DNA of 64,000 bases from Actinomadura hallensis (GTDB taxonomy: Bacteria; Actinomycetota; Actinomycetes; Streptosporangiales; Streptosporangiaceae), in contig NZ_VFPO01000001.1 of assembly GCF_006716765.1 (NCBI RefSeq), positions 310,001-374,000 on the forward strand, given 5' to 3'. The translations under genes were made by a program, and so were the position numbers. Numbering within the stretch: position 1 is the stretch's first letter; each line of letters starts with the position of its first letter. The notes under the pieces were generated by a model, which ran no database searches, was not told where the DNA came from, and saw nothing but the letters and a program-made list of their open reading frames with translations. Positions 35,439-43,417 of the stretch are shown here, piece by piece.

Positions 35439-36767
35439 ATGGCCGCCATCACCATGAAGAACATCGTCAAGAGGTACGGCGACGGCTTCCCGGCCGTGAA
35501 CGACGTCTCCCTGGACGTGCAGGACGGCGAGTTCATGATCCTGGTGGGCCCGTCCGGCTGCGGCAAGTCGACGCTGCTGCGGATGATCGTCGGACTGGAG
35601 GACATCACGTCCGGCGAGATGATCATCGGGGGGAAGGTCGTCAACAACGTCGCTCCGCGGGAGCGCAACCTGTCGATGGTGTTCCAGAACTACGCGCTCT
35701 ACCCGCACCTCACCGTGTTCGAGAACATCGCGTTCCCGCTCCGCCTCGCCAAGGTGCCGGACGACGAGGTGCAGCGGCGCGTCAAGGAGACCGCGGAGCT
35801 GCTGGAGCTGACCGAGCACCTGGACCGCAAGCCCGCGAACCTGTCGGGCGGGCAGCGGCAGCGCGTCGCGATGGGCCGCGCCATCGTCCGGCAGGCCGAC
35901 GCGTTCCTGTTCGACGAGCCGTTGTCCAACCTGGACGCGAAGCTGCGCGGGCAGATGCGCGCGGAGATCTCGCGGCTCCAGCGGCGGCTCGGCATCACGA
36001 CCGTGTACGTCACGCACGACCAGACGGAGGCGATGACGCTCGGCGACCGTGTCGCGGTGCTGCGCAAAGGGGAGCTGCAGCAGGTCGGGAGCCCGCGCGA
36101 GCTGTACGAGGAGCCCGTCAACCTGTTCGTGGCGGGGTTCATCGGGTCGCCGTCGATGAACTTCCTGCCCGCCTCCGTGGAACGCGCCGGGGACGCGATG
36201 GTCCTCGACACGCCGCTCGGGCGGTTCGAGCTGCACGACCGGCGCAAGGTCGAGGCGGTCGGCGACCGCGAGATCGTGCTGGTCGGGATCCGCCCGGAGC
36301 ACTTCGAGGACGCGTCGCTGATCAGCGAGGAGAAGCGGGAGAAGGGCGCCGTCGTCCGGGTGGTGGTGGACGTGACGGAGTGGCTGGGCAACGAGCTGTA
36401 CGCGTACGTCCCGTACGAGGCGCCCGCCGACCTCGCGGCGCAGCTGCGCGACCTGTCCCGCGAGCTGGACAGCGACCAGATGCGCACCCAGGCCGTCGTG
36501 GCGCTGGACGCGTCGAGCATGATCACGCCGGGCCGGGAGGCGGAGCTGTGGATCGACACCGCGAAGGCCCACATCTTCGACCCGGCGACCGGCCGGAACC
36601 TCACCCGGGACGAGGAGCGCGCCGCGCGGCTCACGCGCATGGCCGAGGAGGCGCGGGCCGCGCAGCGCGCCGCCCAGCGCGAGGCGGCCGGCGGCGGCCG
36701 GGAGGGCGGTGCGGGGGACGGAGCGGTGGACGGCGGGACGGCGGGGGCGTCGGCGGCGGAAACGTGA
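35439..36767 (+). CDS. sugC: Sugar ABC transporter ATP-binding protein (SugC/UgpC type)
   Basis: 442 residues. The ABC domain has Walker A GPSGCGKST, Q loop VFQNYALYPH, signature LSGGQRQRVAMGRA, Walker B FLFDEPLSNLD and switch His in YVTHDQ. The C-terminal TOBE/MalK-like regulatory part (VLVGIRPEHFED) is followed by a basic-acidic coiled tail of about 40 residues (EEARAAQRAAQRE onward) absent from standard SugC. It powers the importer encoded upstream. Confidence 0.93.
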   Translation: MAAITMKNIVKRYGDGFPAVNDVSLDVQDGEFMILVGPSGCGKSTLLRMIVGLEDITSGEMIIGGKVVNNVAPRERNLSMVFQNYALYPHLTVFENIAFPLRLAKVPDDEVQRRVKETAELLELTEHLDRKPANLSGGQRQRVAMGRAIVRQADAFLFDEPLSNLDAKLRGQMRAEISRLQRRLGITTVYVTHDQTEAMTLGDRVAVLRKGELQQVGSPRELYEEPVNLFVAGFIGSPSMNFLPASVERAGDAMVLDTPLGRFELHDRRKVEAVGDREIVLVGIRPEHFEDASLISEEKREKGAVVRVVVDVTEWLGNELYAYVPYEAPADLAAQLRDLSRELDSDQMRTQAVVALDASSMITPGREAELWIDTAKAHIFDPATGRNLTRDEERAARLTRMAEEARAAQRAAQREAAGGGREGGAGDGAVDGGTAGASAAET

Positions 36768-36771
36768 ACCG

Positions 36772-38025
36772 ATGCGCTTCGTGTTCACCCCGCCCGCGAC
36801 GTCCGCGTCCGGGCTGCTGGACCTGCCGTGGGAGCAGCCCCTCGAGACGTGGGACGAGCCGCGGCTCGTGGAGATCCGGCAGCGCGGCCTGTCCCGGCAC
36901 ACGGTCCGGTTCGTGGCGGAGGGCGGGGCGGTCTACGCGCTGAAGGAGCTGGACACGCGGCTCGCCCGCCGCGAGTACCGGCTGCTGCGCCGCCTCCGCG
37001 ACCTCGGGCTGCCCGCCGTCGAGGTGATCGGCGTCGTCGTCGACCGGCCCGGGCTCGACGCGATCCTCGTCACCCGGTTCCTCGACTACTCGTCGTCCTA
37101 CCGCGCGCTGTTCGCCAACGCCCGCTACGGCCATCCGGTCGACCGGCTCCTCGACGCGCTGGTGGAACTGCTCGTCCGGCTGCATCTGGCCGGGTTCATG
37201 TGGGGCGACTGCTCGCTGTCGAACGTCCTGTTCCGCATGGACGCGGGCGCGTTCGCCGCCTACCTGGTGGACGCCGAGACCGCGGAGCTGCACCCGTCCC
37301 TCAGCGAGGGGCAGCGCGCCTACGACCTCGAACTCGCGAGGGAGCGCATCGCGGGGGAGCTGTTCGACCTCGCCGCCGCGGGGACGCTGCCGGCGGCGGC
37401 CGACCCGATCGGCATCGCGGACGAGACCGTCCGCCGCTACCGCGCGCTGTGGGACGAGCTGACGCGGGAGGAGATCCTGCACCCGTCCGACCAGCGCTAC
37501 CGCATCGCCGAGCGGCTGCGCCGGATCAACTCCCTCGGCTTCGACGTGGACGAGGTCGAGCTGGTGGAGGCGGACGCCGACGACGAGACGGGGGAGCCCG
37601 GCGGGATGAGGCTCAAGGTGCGGACGCGGGTGGCCGAGCCGGGTCACCACCGGCGGCTGCTCATGGCGCGGACCGGCCTGGACGCGCAGGAGAACCAGGC
37701 CCGGCGGCTCCTCAACGACATCGCCGCGTACCGCGGCCACCTCGAACGGCTCCGGGGCGGCCCGGTTCCGGAGGTGGTCGCCGCGAACGGGTGGCTCGCC
37801 GAGGTCTACGAGCCGGTCATCAACGCCATCCCGGACGAGCTGCGGAGCCGGCTGGACGACGTGGAGGTGTTCCACGAGGTGCTCGAGCACCGCTGGTTCC
37901 TGTCGGAGAAGGCGGGGCGGGACATCGGCACGATGGCCGCCGCCCACGACTACTTCGCCCAGGTCCTGCCGACCGTCCCGGACGATTTGACCGAGACAGG
38001 CCGCGCCCCTGACACACCCAGTTGA
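36772..38025 (+). CDS. DUF4032 protein with a kinase-like fold
   Basis: 417 residues, starting 4 nt after the sugC stop, so part of the same operon. The N-terminal half has lipopolysaccharide-kinase-like motifs: VYALKELDTRLARREYRLLRRL (Lys and Glu of the nucleotide site), MWGDCSLSNVLFR in place of the catalytic loop, and AYLVDAETAEL in place of DFG. A DUF4032 C-terminal region follows (ADDETGEPGGMRLKVRT, FHEVLEHRWFLSEKAGRDIG). The family recurs next to sugC-like genes, which suggests a role in sugar uptake or phosphorylation, but no activity is established that I know of. Confidence 0.82.
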   Translation: MRFVFTPPATSASGLLDLPWEQPLETWDEPRLVEIRQRGLSRHTVRFVAEGGAVYALKELDTRLARREYRLLRRLRDLGLPAVEVIGVVVDRPGLDAILVTRFLDYSSSYRALFANARYGHPVDRLLDALVELLVRLHLAGFMWGDCSLSNVLFRMDAGAFAAYLVDAETAELHPSLSEGQRAYDLELARERIAGELFDLAAAGTLPAAADPIGIADETVRRYRALWDELTREEILHPSDQRYRIAERLRRINSLGFDVDEVELVEADADDETGEPGGMRLKVRTRVAEPGHHRRLLMARTGLDAQENQARRLLNDIAAYRGHLERLRGGPVPEVVAANGWLAEVYEPVINAIPDELRSRLDDVEVFHEVLEHRWFLSEKAGRDIGTMAAAHDYFAQVLPTVPDDLTETGRAPDTPS

Positions 38026-38046
38026 TCTTTCTGGGACGATCGAGGC

Positions 38047-38727
38047 ATGTATGAGCGGTTTGCCCATGAATATGCCTCCCACGCCGAGGACAGCGCCTAC
38101 AACGCCCTCTACGACCGTCCCGCCATGCTCGGTCTCGCCGGCGACGTCCGGGGCCGCGCGGTGTTCGACGCCGCCTGCGGCCCCGGGTTCTACGCCCGCG
38201 AACTCCTGGAACGCGGTGCCCGCGTCACCGGCTGCGACGTGAGCCCCACGTTCGTCGACATGGCCCGCGCGCGCTGCGAGGGGCTCGCCGACCTGCGCGT
38301 CCACGACCTCGCCGAGCCGTTGACATGGGTGCCGGACGATTCGGTCGACCTCGTCCTCTTCGCCTTAGCGCTGCACTACATCGACGACCGGGTCGGGCTG
38401 CTGCGGGAGTTCCGCCGCATACTGACTTCCCACGGCGCCGTCGTCCTGTCGACCGAGCACCCCTTCATGCACTGGGTGCGCCTGGGCGGCTCGTACTTCA
38501 CCCAGGTGCAAGTCGAGGAGTCGCTGGACCCCGATCGGGACTGGCCCATACGCGCCTGGCGGCGTCCTTTGACCGCGGTCTGCGCCGACTTCCGCGAGGC
38601 GGGGTTCGTCATTGAGGAACTCCTGGAGCCCCGCCCCGTGCCGGAGATGGCCCATCGCTACCCGGAGGACCACGCCCAGCTGGAGAGGCTCCCGGCCTTC
38701 ATCGCCTTCCGGTTGCTTCCCGTCTGA
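38047..38727 (+). CDS. Class I SAM-dependent methyltransferase
   Basis: 226 residues. Methyltransferase_11-like: SAM site VFDAACGPGFYARELLERGARVTGCDVSPTFVDMAR (about 37-70), acidic VHDLAEPL, and post-motif LFALALHYIDDRVGLLREFRRILTSHG. The substrate cannot be told. It starts 22 nt after the DUF4032 gene; GACGAT lies 6 nt before the ATG and there is no ribosome binding site. It is convergent with the AraC gene, 4 nt apart. Confidence 0.85.
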   Translation: MYERFAHEYASHAEDSAYNALYDRPAMLGLAGDVRGRAVFDAACGPGFYARELLERGARVTGCDVSPTFVDMARARCEGLADLRVHDLAEPLTWVPDDSVDLVLFALALHYIDDRVGLLREFRRILTSHGAVVLSTEHPFMHWVRLGGSYFTQVQVEESLDPDRDWPIRAWRRPLTAVCADFREAGFVIEELLEPRPVPEMAHRYPEDHAQLERLPAFIAFRLLPV

Positions 38728-38731
38728 GCGA

Positions 38732-39511
38732 TCAGGCCCTCGCGTACTTGGCCGGCGAGACGCCGACCGTGGCGGTGAAGTCGCGGATCAGGTGGGACTG
38801 GTCGGAGTATCCGAGGTCGTCGGCCAAGTTCGCCCAGTCGACCGGGACCCCCTGATCGGCCCGGGCCGCCGCCTCGTGCAGACGAGCCCGGCGCAGCACC
38901 CACTTGGGGCTCGCCCCCACGTACTCGGCGAAGAGCCGTTGAAGCGTGCGGACCGAGACGTGCAGCGCCTCGGCCGCCTGACCGACACGGAACAGGGCCG
39001 GGTCGGTGGTGATGGCGTCGACCATCGCGGCGACCTCGCCGGCCACGGGGTCCGGATCGGGTAGGTGCCGCAACAGGAACTCTTCGGCCGGTCCCACCAT
39101 CGCGTCGGTGTCGGAGCGGCGGAGCACGGCGCGGTTGACGTCGTCCACCTCCGGACCGAACAGGTCGGCGGCCGGAATGCGGCGGTCGGCGAGCTCGATG
39201 ACCGGCCCCGGCGCGAACGAGCGGAACCCGCCCGGCCGGAACTTCACGCCGAGGACCTGGCCCCGTCCCTCCAGCCGACGGACGAACAGCCTCCTGTCCA
39301 CCCCGTAGACCAGCGGCACGGGCTCCTCGAAGACGAGATGGACGTTCGGGTGGGACAGCACCTTGGTCTCGAAGGGCTCCTCCGTCCGCCACTGGACGTG
39401 CCAGTAGGACTCGACGAAGGGCGCAAGCGCCTCGCCGGGAGTCCTCCGCTCGACGTTTGCGACGGCTCCCTGTTCGCGCGGATACAGAACCCCACGTCCG
39501 AGATCCCCCAC
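38732..39511 (-). CDS. AraC family transcriptional regulator
   Basis: About 259 residues from GTG 39511. The N-terminal ~150 residues are the DUF6597-type sensor (LAPFVESYWHVQW, HPNVHLVFE, VKFRPGGFRSF, FGPEVDDVN). The C-terminal AraC HTH pair is LFRVGQAAEALHVSVRTLQRLFAEYVGASPKWVLRRARLHEA and WANLADDLGYSDQSHLIRDFTATVGVSPAKYA. Start choice is uncertain: no strong ribosome binding site, and a TTG ten codons upstream is possible. It is divergent from the TIGR03086-type gene. Confidence 0.85.
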   Translation of the reverse strand: MGDLGRGVLYPREQGAVANVERRTPGEALAPFVESYWHVQWRTEEPFETKVLSHPNVHLVFEEPVPLVYGVDRRLFVRRLEGRGQVLGVKFRPGGFRSFAPGPVIELADRRIPAADLFGPEVDDVNRAVLRRSDTDAMVGPAEEFLLRHLPDPDPVAGEVAAMVDAITTDPALFRVGQAAEALHVSVRTLQRLFAEYVGASPKWVLRRARLHEAAARADQGVPVDWANLADDLGYSDQSHLIRDFTATVGVSPAKYARA

Positions 39512-39576
39512 GTGACGAGAATACTTGGCGCGTTTCTCCAAGAGACCGCGCCGCGAGCGTCCGTAGCGTGCGGCAC

Positions 39577-40191
39577 ATGCACGCAGACGCACACGGCCAC
39601 ACGGACACCCACGCTTACACGGACACCCACGCCTACATGAAGGAATGCGCGGCCGAGGCCGCACGCGTCGCGCTGGCCGTCCCCGGCGACCGGCTCGCGG
39701 ACCCGACGCCCTGCGACGCGTTCGACCTGCGGACGCTCGTGAACCACCTGGTGCTTTACACGTCCCACGGGCTTGAGCACCGCGCCCTGCGCAAGGAACT
39801 GCCGGAGGAGCTCGCCCAGCGCGACTTCACCGCCGACGCCGACTGGGCACGGAGCTACGCCGCCGACCTGGACCGCGCGGTCGCCGCCTGGGCGGACCCG
39901 GCCGCGTGGGACGGGGAGATCGCGGGCACCCCGGCCGCCGACACCGCGGCGATGATGATCCTCGAACTGGCGCTGCACGGGTGGGACGTCGCGAGAGCCG
40001 TCGGCGAGGAGTACCGCCTCTCGCCCGACTGCGGCCGCTTCGTCCTGGAGACCGTCGAAGGCGTCGCCGAGATGTACCGGCGGTACGGCGGTTTCGCCGC
40101 CCCCGCGTCCGCGGCGCCGGACGCGCCGCCCTTCGTCCGGGCCGTGGCCGCCTCCGGGCGCGACCCCCGGTGGCGCCGACCGGCCCGCTGA
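39577..40191 (+). CDS. TIGR03086/maleylpyruvate-isomerase-type metal-binding protein with a His-rich N-terminus
   Basis: 204 residues. The body (PGDRLADPTPCDAFDLRTLVNHLVLYTSHGLEHRAL, MMILELALHGWDVARAVGEEY) is the DinB-like mycothiol-dependent/metal-binding fold of TIGR03086 proteins, with His residues in NHL and LHGWD as likely metal ligands. The first 20 residues, starting MHADAHGHTDTHAY, come from an 18-bp tandem duplication. ATG 39637 would remove them. TAGCGT 7 nt before ATG 39577 favours a leaderless long form. It is divergent from the AraC gene, a possible regulator. Confidence 0.75.
   Translation: MHADAHGHTDTHAYTDTHAYMKECAAEAARVALAVPGDRLADPTPCDAFDLRTLVNHLVLYTSHGLEHRALRKELPEELAQRDFTADADWARSYAADLDRAVAAWADPAAWDGEIAGTPAADTAAMMILELALHGWDVARAVGEEYRLSPDCGRFVLETVEGVAEMYRRYGGFAAPASAAPDAPPFVRAVAASGRDPRWRRPAR
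39599..39634 (+). repeat. 18-bp tandem duplication coding for a His-rich motif
   Basis: ACACGGACACCCACGCTT at 39599-39616 and a copy with one difference at 39617-39634. In frame they code the HTDTHAY repeats of the TIGR03086-type protein. Confidence 0.85.
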
Positions 40192-40215
40192 CCCGCCGCG
40201 ACCCGGGCCGGCGGG

Positions 40216-41100
40216 TCAGGCGGCGGTTTCGCCGGTGACCGTCTTGTCGACCACCGTCCCGTCGACCGCCGTCTCGTCCACCACGGGGACGAACGGCCGG
40301 CGGCCGCCGGGCACGCCGGTGCGGACCTCGCCGTCGCTTTCGTAGCGGAAGGCGAACGGCACCCCGGCGGCGGTGCCGGGACGCGGCCGGTCCATGAGGT
40401 GGAAGTGCAGGTGCGGCTCCGAGGAGTTCCCGGAGTTGCCGACCTCGCCCAGCACGTCCCCGGCCCGGACGCGGTCCCCCTTCCGGACGCGGACCGACCC
40501 CCGCCGCAGGTGCGCGAGCACCGCGTACACGCCGTCGCCGATGTCCAGCACCACCGCGTTGCCGACGACGAACCGTCCCGGCGACAGCGTCAGGAAGGAC
40601 AGCAGCGCCCGGAAGATCATCCCCTCGACCAGCAGGTACGCGAACCCGGGCCACGAGTTGCGGCTCCAGTGGTCGCGCTGCCGCCCGCCGGCGTGGACGA
40701 CCACCCCGTCGGCGGGCGCGACGACCTCCCGCCCGAACGACGGGAACGTCTCCGGCCGCGCCGCGAGCGGCCGGCGGCGCAGCGGCCGCCACTCCCCGGC
40801 CCCCTCGGGCACGTGGACGAGGTCGATCGCGTACGTCTGCCCCAGCTCGTGGGTGCCGTGGCTCGGCACCCGGTCGGCGGGGCTGTTGACCGGCACCCAC
40901 CGCCCGCGCACGGGGCTGCGCACGACGACCGGCGCGCGCCCCGGCTCGGCGCCGGGCACGAAGAACAGCGCCAGCCCGGCGACGATGACCACCATGCCCG
41001 CCAGCGCGAGCGCGTCGGATCCGTGCAGGTATTCGCCGAACGTCAGCGCCATGCCGAGCAGCACCAGCGGCGTCGAGTATCGGGCGAGCCTCCTGATCAT
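40216..41100 (-). CDS. Membrane-anchored M23 family metallopeptidase
   Basis: 294 residues from ATG 41100 with GAGGGAGGA upstream. Two N-terminal hydrophobic segments (PLVLLGMALTFGEYL, DALALAGMVVIVAGLALFFV) anchor it. The peptidase has HELGQTYAIDLVHV (first His and Asp region), GREVVAPADGVVV, VVLDIGDGVYAVLAHLRRGSVRV and the zinc motif PHLHFHLMD. It probably cuts peptidoglycan cross-links or serves as a scaffold. It follows an ArsR-type gene by 17 nt, so both are likely controlled by that regulator. Confidence 0.85.
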   Translation of the reverse strand: MIRRLARYSTPLVLLGMALTFGEYLHGSDALALAGMVVIVAGLALFFVPGAEPGRAPVVVRSPVRGRWVPVNSPADRVPSHGTHELGQTYAIDLVHVPEGAGEWRPLRRRPLAARPETFPSFGREVVAPADGVVVHAGGRQRDHWSRNSWPGFAYLLVEGMIFRALLSFLTLSPGRFVVGNAVVLDIGDGVYAVLAHLRRGSVRVRKGDRVRAGDVLGEVGNSGNSSEPHLHFHLMDRPRPGTAAGVPFAFRYESDGEVRTGVPGGRRPFVPVVDETAVDGTVVDKTVTGETAA

Positions 41101-41117
41101 TTTTCCTCCCTCGTGGG

Positions 41118-41621
41118 TCAGCGGCGGGTGGCCGCGAGGACGACGAGGAGCGGCACCACCCGTTCGCCGGGAACGCCGTACCGTCCGCGCGCCGTGGTCC
41201 GCAGCCAGCCGGCCGCGACCAGCTGGCGCAGATGGTGGTAGAGCTGCCCGGTCGTGCCGAGCCGCTCGTGGGCGGCCAGCTCCGCGGTCGTCCGGGCGCC
41301 GTGGAGGATCTCCCGCAACAGCAGCAGCCGCACCGGATGCGCGAGCGCCGACATCGTCTCGGCCGCCTGCGACCAGTCGTCGGACAGCAGGTCGTCCGCC
41401 GGGTGCGCCTGCTGCCACTCGTAGTGCTCACCGGACGGCAGCGTCACCGACCCGGTGAACAGCACCGCTCCGGGGTCCTCGACGCGGTCCTTGAGGCCGT
41501 TCAGCGCCCAGAACGTCGCGTCGTGCGACGGCGCTTCGCCCATCTGCGACGTGGGCGCGCCCTCAAGCCGCGCCACGCGCTCCTCCAGCCGGGCGACCCG
41601 TTCGGCGAGACTCTCCTCCAT
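41118..41621 (-). CDS. ArsR-type winged-helix regulator
   Basis: 167 residues. A coiled-coil start (SLAERVARLEERVARLEG) is followed after a ~60-residue linker by a winged helix: SALAHPVRLLLLREILHGARTTAELAAHERLGTTGQLYHHLRQLVAAGWLRTTARGRYGV. No metal-site Cys pair is seen, so the effector is unknown. A perfect palindrome, AACTACGTAGTT, lies 16-27 nt upstream of the start and is the likely operator for this gene and the M23 gene downstream. Confidence 0.85.
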   Translation of the reverse strand: MEESLAERVARLEERVARLEGAPTSQMGEAPSHDATFWALNGLKDRVEDPGAVLFTGSVTLPSGEHYEWQQAHPADDLLSDDWSQAAETMSALAHPVRLLLLREILHGARTTAELAAHERLGTTGQLYHHLRQLVAAGWLRTTARGRYGVPGERVVPLLVVLAATRR

Positions 41622-41636
41622 GGCTTCATGGTACGT

Positions 41637-41648
41637 AACTACGTAGTT
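41637..41648. promoter_or_regulatory. Palindromic operator candidate for the ArsR-M23 operon
   Basis: AACTACGTAGTT is a perfect 12-bp palindrome 16 nt before the ArsR-type start, inside the GTACGTAACTACGTAGTTCC stretch. Its place suits autoregulation. Confidence 0.6.
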
Positions 41649-41703
41649 CCATCACAATGGTGAGTCGGAGTCACCTCGACCTGAAGTCGCACGCGCACAA
41701 AAA

Positions 41704-41726
41704 AGAGGCGGCCGTACGCCGCCTCT
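41704..41726 (-). terminator. Intrinsic terminator of the GNAT gene
   Basis: A 9-bp perfect stem, AGAGGCGGC at 41704-41712 and GCCGCCTCT at 41718-41726, with a 5-nt loop, is followed on the minus strand by a T-run from the A-run before 41704. It lies about 20 nt beyond the GNAT stop. Confidence 0.9.
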
Positions 41727-41744
41727 GAAGAACCCGTCCGGGGC

Positions 41745-42278
41745 TCAGCCGAGTTTCTTGACCAGATGCTCGAACTCCAGGTCGTCGCGCTTGGGCCGGC
41801 CGAACCGCTCGTTGTCGTACGGGAACGGGGACCGCTCGCCCGTCCGGACGTAGCCGCGCCGCTCGTACCAGGCGATCAGCTCCTCGCGGAGCGAGATCAC
41901 CGTCATGCGCATCTCGCCGGCGCCCCACTCCTCCTGCGCCAGCCGTTCGGCCTCGGCGAGGACCTGTTTGCCGAGACCGCCGCCCTGGCGGCCGGGGTCC
42001 ACGGCGAACGTGCCGAAGTAGGCGTGGCCGCCCTGGTTCTCGAGCTGGCAGCAGGCCACCGGCTCCCCGTCCGCCTCGGCGACCAGCATCAGGCCGTTCT
42101 CGGCGCCGATGATCTCCGCGACCATCTCCGGGTCCGTGCGCCGGCCGTCGAGCAGGTCGGCCTCGGTGGTCCACCCGGCACGGCTGGCGTCACCCCGGTA
42201 CGCCTTCTCGATGAGCGCGACCAGCGCGGGGATGTCGGCGTCCGTGGCCGCCCGGAACGTCAGCTTCGCAGAATCCAT
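41745..42278 (-). CDS. GNAT family N-acetyltransferase
   Basis: 177 residues from ATG 42278 (a GTG directly before it is an alternative). GNAT landmarks: FRAATDADIPALVALIEKAY, acetyl-CoA loop FAVDPGRQGGGLGKQVLAEAERLA, and the C-terminal WYERRGYVRTGE. The acceptor is unknown. It is a single gene with its own terminator, divergent from the Rrf2 gene. Confidence 0.88.
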   Translation of the reverse strand: MDSAKLTFRAATDADIPALVALIEKAYRGDASRAGWTTEADLLDGRRTDPEMVAEIIGAENGLMLVAEADGEPVACCQLENQGGHAYFGTFAVDPGRQGGGLGKQVLAEAERLAQEEWGAGEMRMTVISLREELIAWYERRGYVRTGERSPFPYDNERFGRPKRDDLEFEHLVKKLG

Positions 42279-42378
42279 CACCCGAAAACCTAGCGCACCA
42301 GCGCAAACCCGCTTTCGCCCACCCGTACCTCCCGCGCGAGCGGGGATCCGCGGCGTCCGCGAGGGTTGCGGAGATCAA

Positions 42379-42401
42379 ATCTGGATGTTTAGTATCCAGA
42401 T
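42379..42401. promoter_or_regulatory. Rrf2 operator, perfect inverted repeat
   Basis: ATCTGGAT at 42379-42386 and ATCCAGAT at 42394-42401, separated by 7 nt, end one base before the Rrf2 start codon. A near copy with the same spacing lies before the next gene (42928-42950). Confidence 0.75.
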
Positions 42402-42402
42402 C

Positions 42403-42888
42403 ATGCGGATGAGCGAGGGCGTCGAGTGGGCGCTCCACGAGTGCCTCAACCTGACGTGGCTGGAACCCGGGGAGGCGGTGACGGCGGCGCGGCTGGCGAA
42501 GTTCTACGAGCTGCCGGCGGCCTACCTGAACAAGCAGCTCCAGGCTCTGGCCCGCGCCGGGATCCTCGAGTCCACGCCGGGGCCGCGCGGCGGCTTCCGC
42601 CTCGCGCGGAGGCCCGAGGACATCACGGTCATGGACGTGGTGGCCGCGATCGAGGGGCCGGAGAGCGCGTTCCGCTGCCAGGAGCTCGTCCGGCGGGGGC
42701 CCGGCGACCACGAAGGCGTCGACTACCGCAAGACCTGCAGCATCTCCCAGACCATGCGGCGGGCGGAGCTGGCCTGGCGCAGGGAGCTGGCCGCGGTGAC
42801 CCTCGCCGACCTGAAGGAGACCGTGGAGACGCGGAACCCCACCGTGCCCGGTGAGGTCCGCCGGGGGTTCGCCCGGCTGAAGGTCTGA
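42403..42888 (+). CDS. Rrf2 family transcriptional regulator
   Basis: 161 residues from ATG 42403. Rrf2 winged helix: SEGVEWALHECLNLTWLEPGEAVTAARLAKFYELPAAYLNKQLQALARAGILESTPGPRGGFRLARRPEDITVMDVVAAIEG. Two Cys, in FRCQEL and KTCSIS, could bind an Fe-S cluster or form a redox switch, though the usual three-Cys loop is incomplete. It sits on its own operator and 75 nt upstream of a decarboxylase-like gene with the same site, so it probably controls both. Confidence 0.88.
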   Translation: MRMSEGVEWALHECLNLTWLEPGEAVTAARLAKFYELPAAYLNKQLQALARAGILESTPGPRGGFRLARRPEDITVMDVVAAIEGPESAFRCQELVRRGPGDHEGVDYRKTCSISQTMRRAELAWRRELAAVTLADLKETVETRNPTVPGEVRRGFARLKV

Positions 42889-42927
42889 TCCGCCGGTCCG
42901 TCGTCCGGGGGCTTCGGCGCGGACCAA

Positions 42928-42950
42928 ATCTAGATATCCGATATCCAGAA
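42928..42950. promoter_or_regulatory. Second Rrf2-type operator
   Basis: ATCTAGAT-N7-ATCCAGAA, one mismatch per arm from the Rrf2 self-operator and with identical 7-nt spacing, lies 12 nt before the GTG of the carboxymuconolactone decarboxylase-like gene. Confidence 0.7.
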
Positions 42951-42962
42951 TTAGGAGTCACC

Positions 42963-43406
42963 GTGCAAGCACGGATGAACGTCGTCAAGGCCGCCGCCGA
43001 CGGCTACCGGGCCATGCTCGACCTGGAGGCGTACGTCGCAGGGAGCGGCCTCCCGAAGCGGACCGTGGAGCTGGTCAAGCTGCGGGTCAGCCAGATCAAC
43101 GGCTGCGCCTTCTGCGTCAACATGCACGCCCGGGACGCCAAGCAGGGCGGCGAGACCGACGAGCGGCTCTGGTCGGTGGCCGCCTGGCGGGAGGCGCCCT
43201 ACTACACCGACGAGGAACGGGCGGCCCTGGCGCTGGCGGAGGCCGCGACGCGGATCGCCGACAACCCGGACGGCGTCCCGGACGACGTCTGGAACGAGGC
43301 CGCCGACCACTACGACGAGAAGACCCTCGCCGCGCTCGTCATGGCGATCGCCGCCATCAACGCCTGGAACCGCATCAGCGTCACCGTCCGCAACCCCGCC
43401 GCCTGA
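42963..43406 (+). CDS. Carboxymuconolactone decarboxylase/AhpD-like protein
   Basis: 147 residues from GTG 42963 with AGGAG upstream. The AhpD-like core GLPKRTVELVKLRVSQINGCAFCVNMHARDAKQGGET has the redox CxxC (CAFC) plus the downstream His typical of alkylhydroperoxidase-like members. It is a likely peroxide or alkyl-peroxide reductase, or another thiol-redox enzyme. It is followed 11 nt later by a RidA gene. The Rrf2-type operator suggests redox-responsive induction. Confidence 0.85.
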   Translation: MQARMNVVKAAADGYRAMLDLEAYVAGSGLPKRTVELVKLRVSQINGCAFCVNMHARDAKQGGETDERLWSVAAWREAPYYTDEERAALALAEAATRIADNPDGVPDDVWNEAADHYDEKTLAALVMAIAAINAWNRISVTVRNPAA

Positions 43407-43417
43407 ACGGAGCACCG

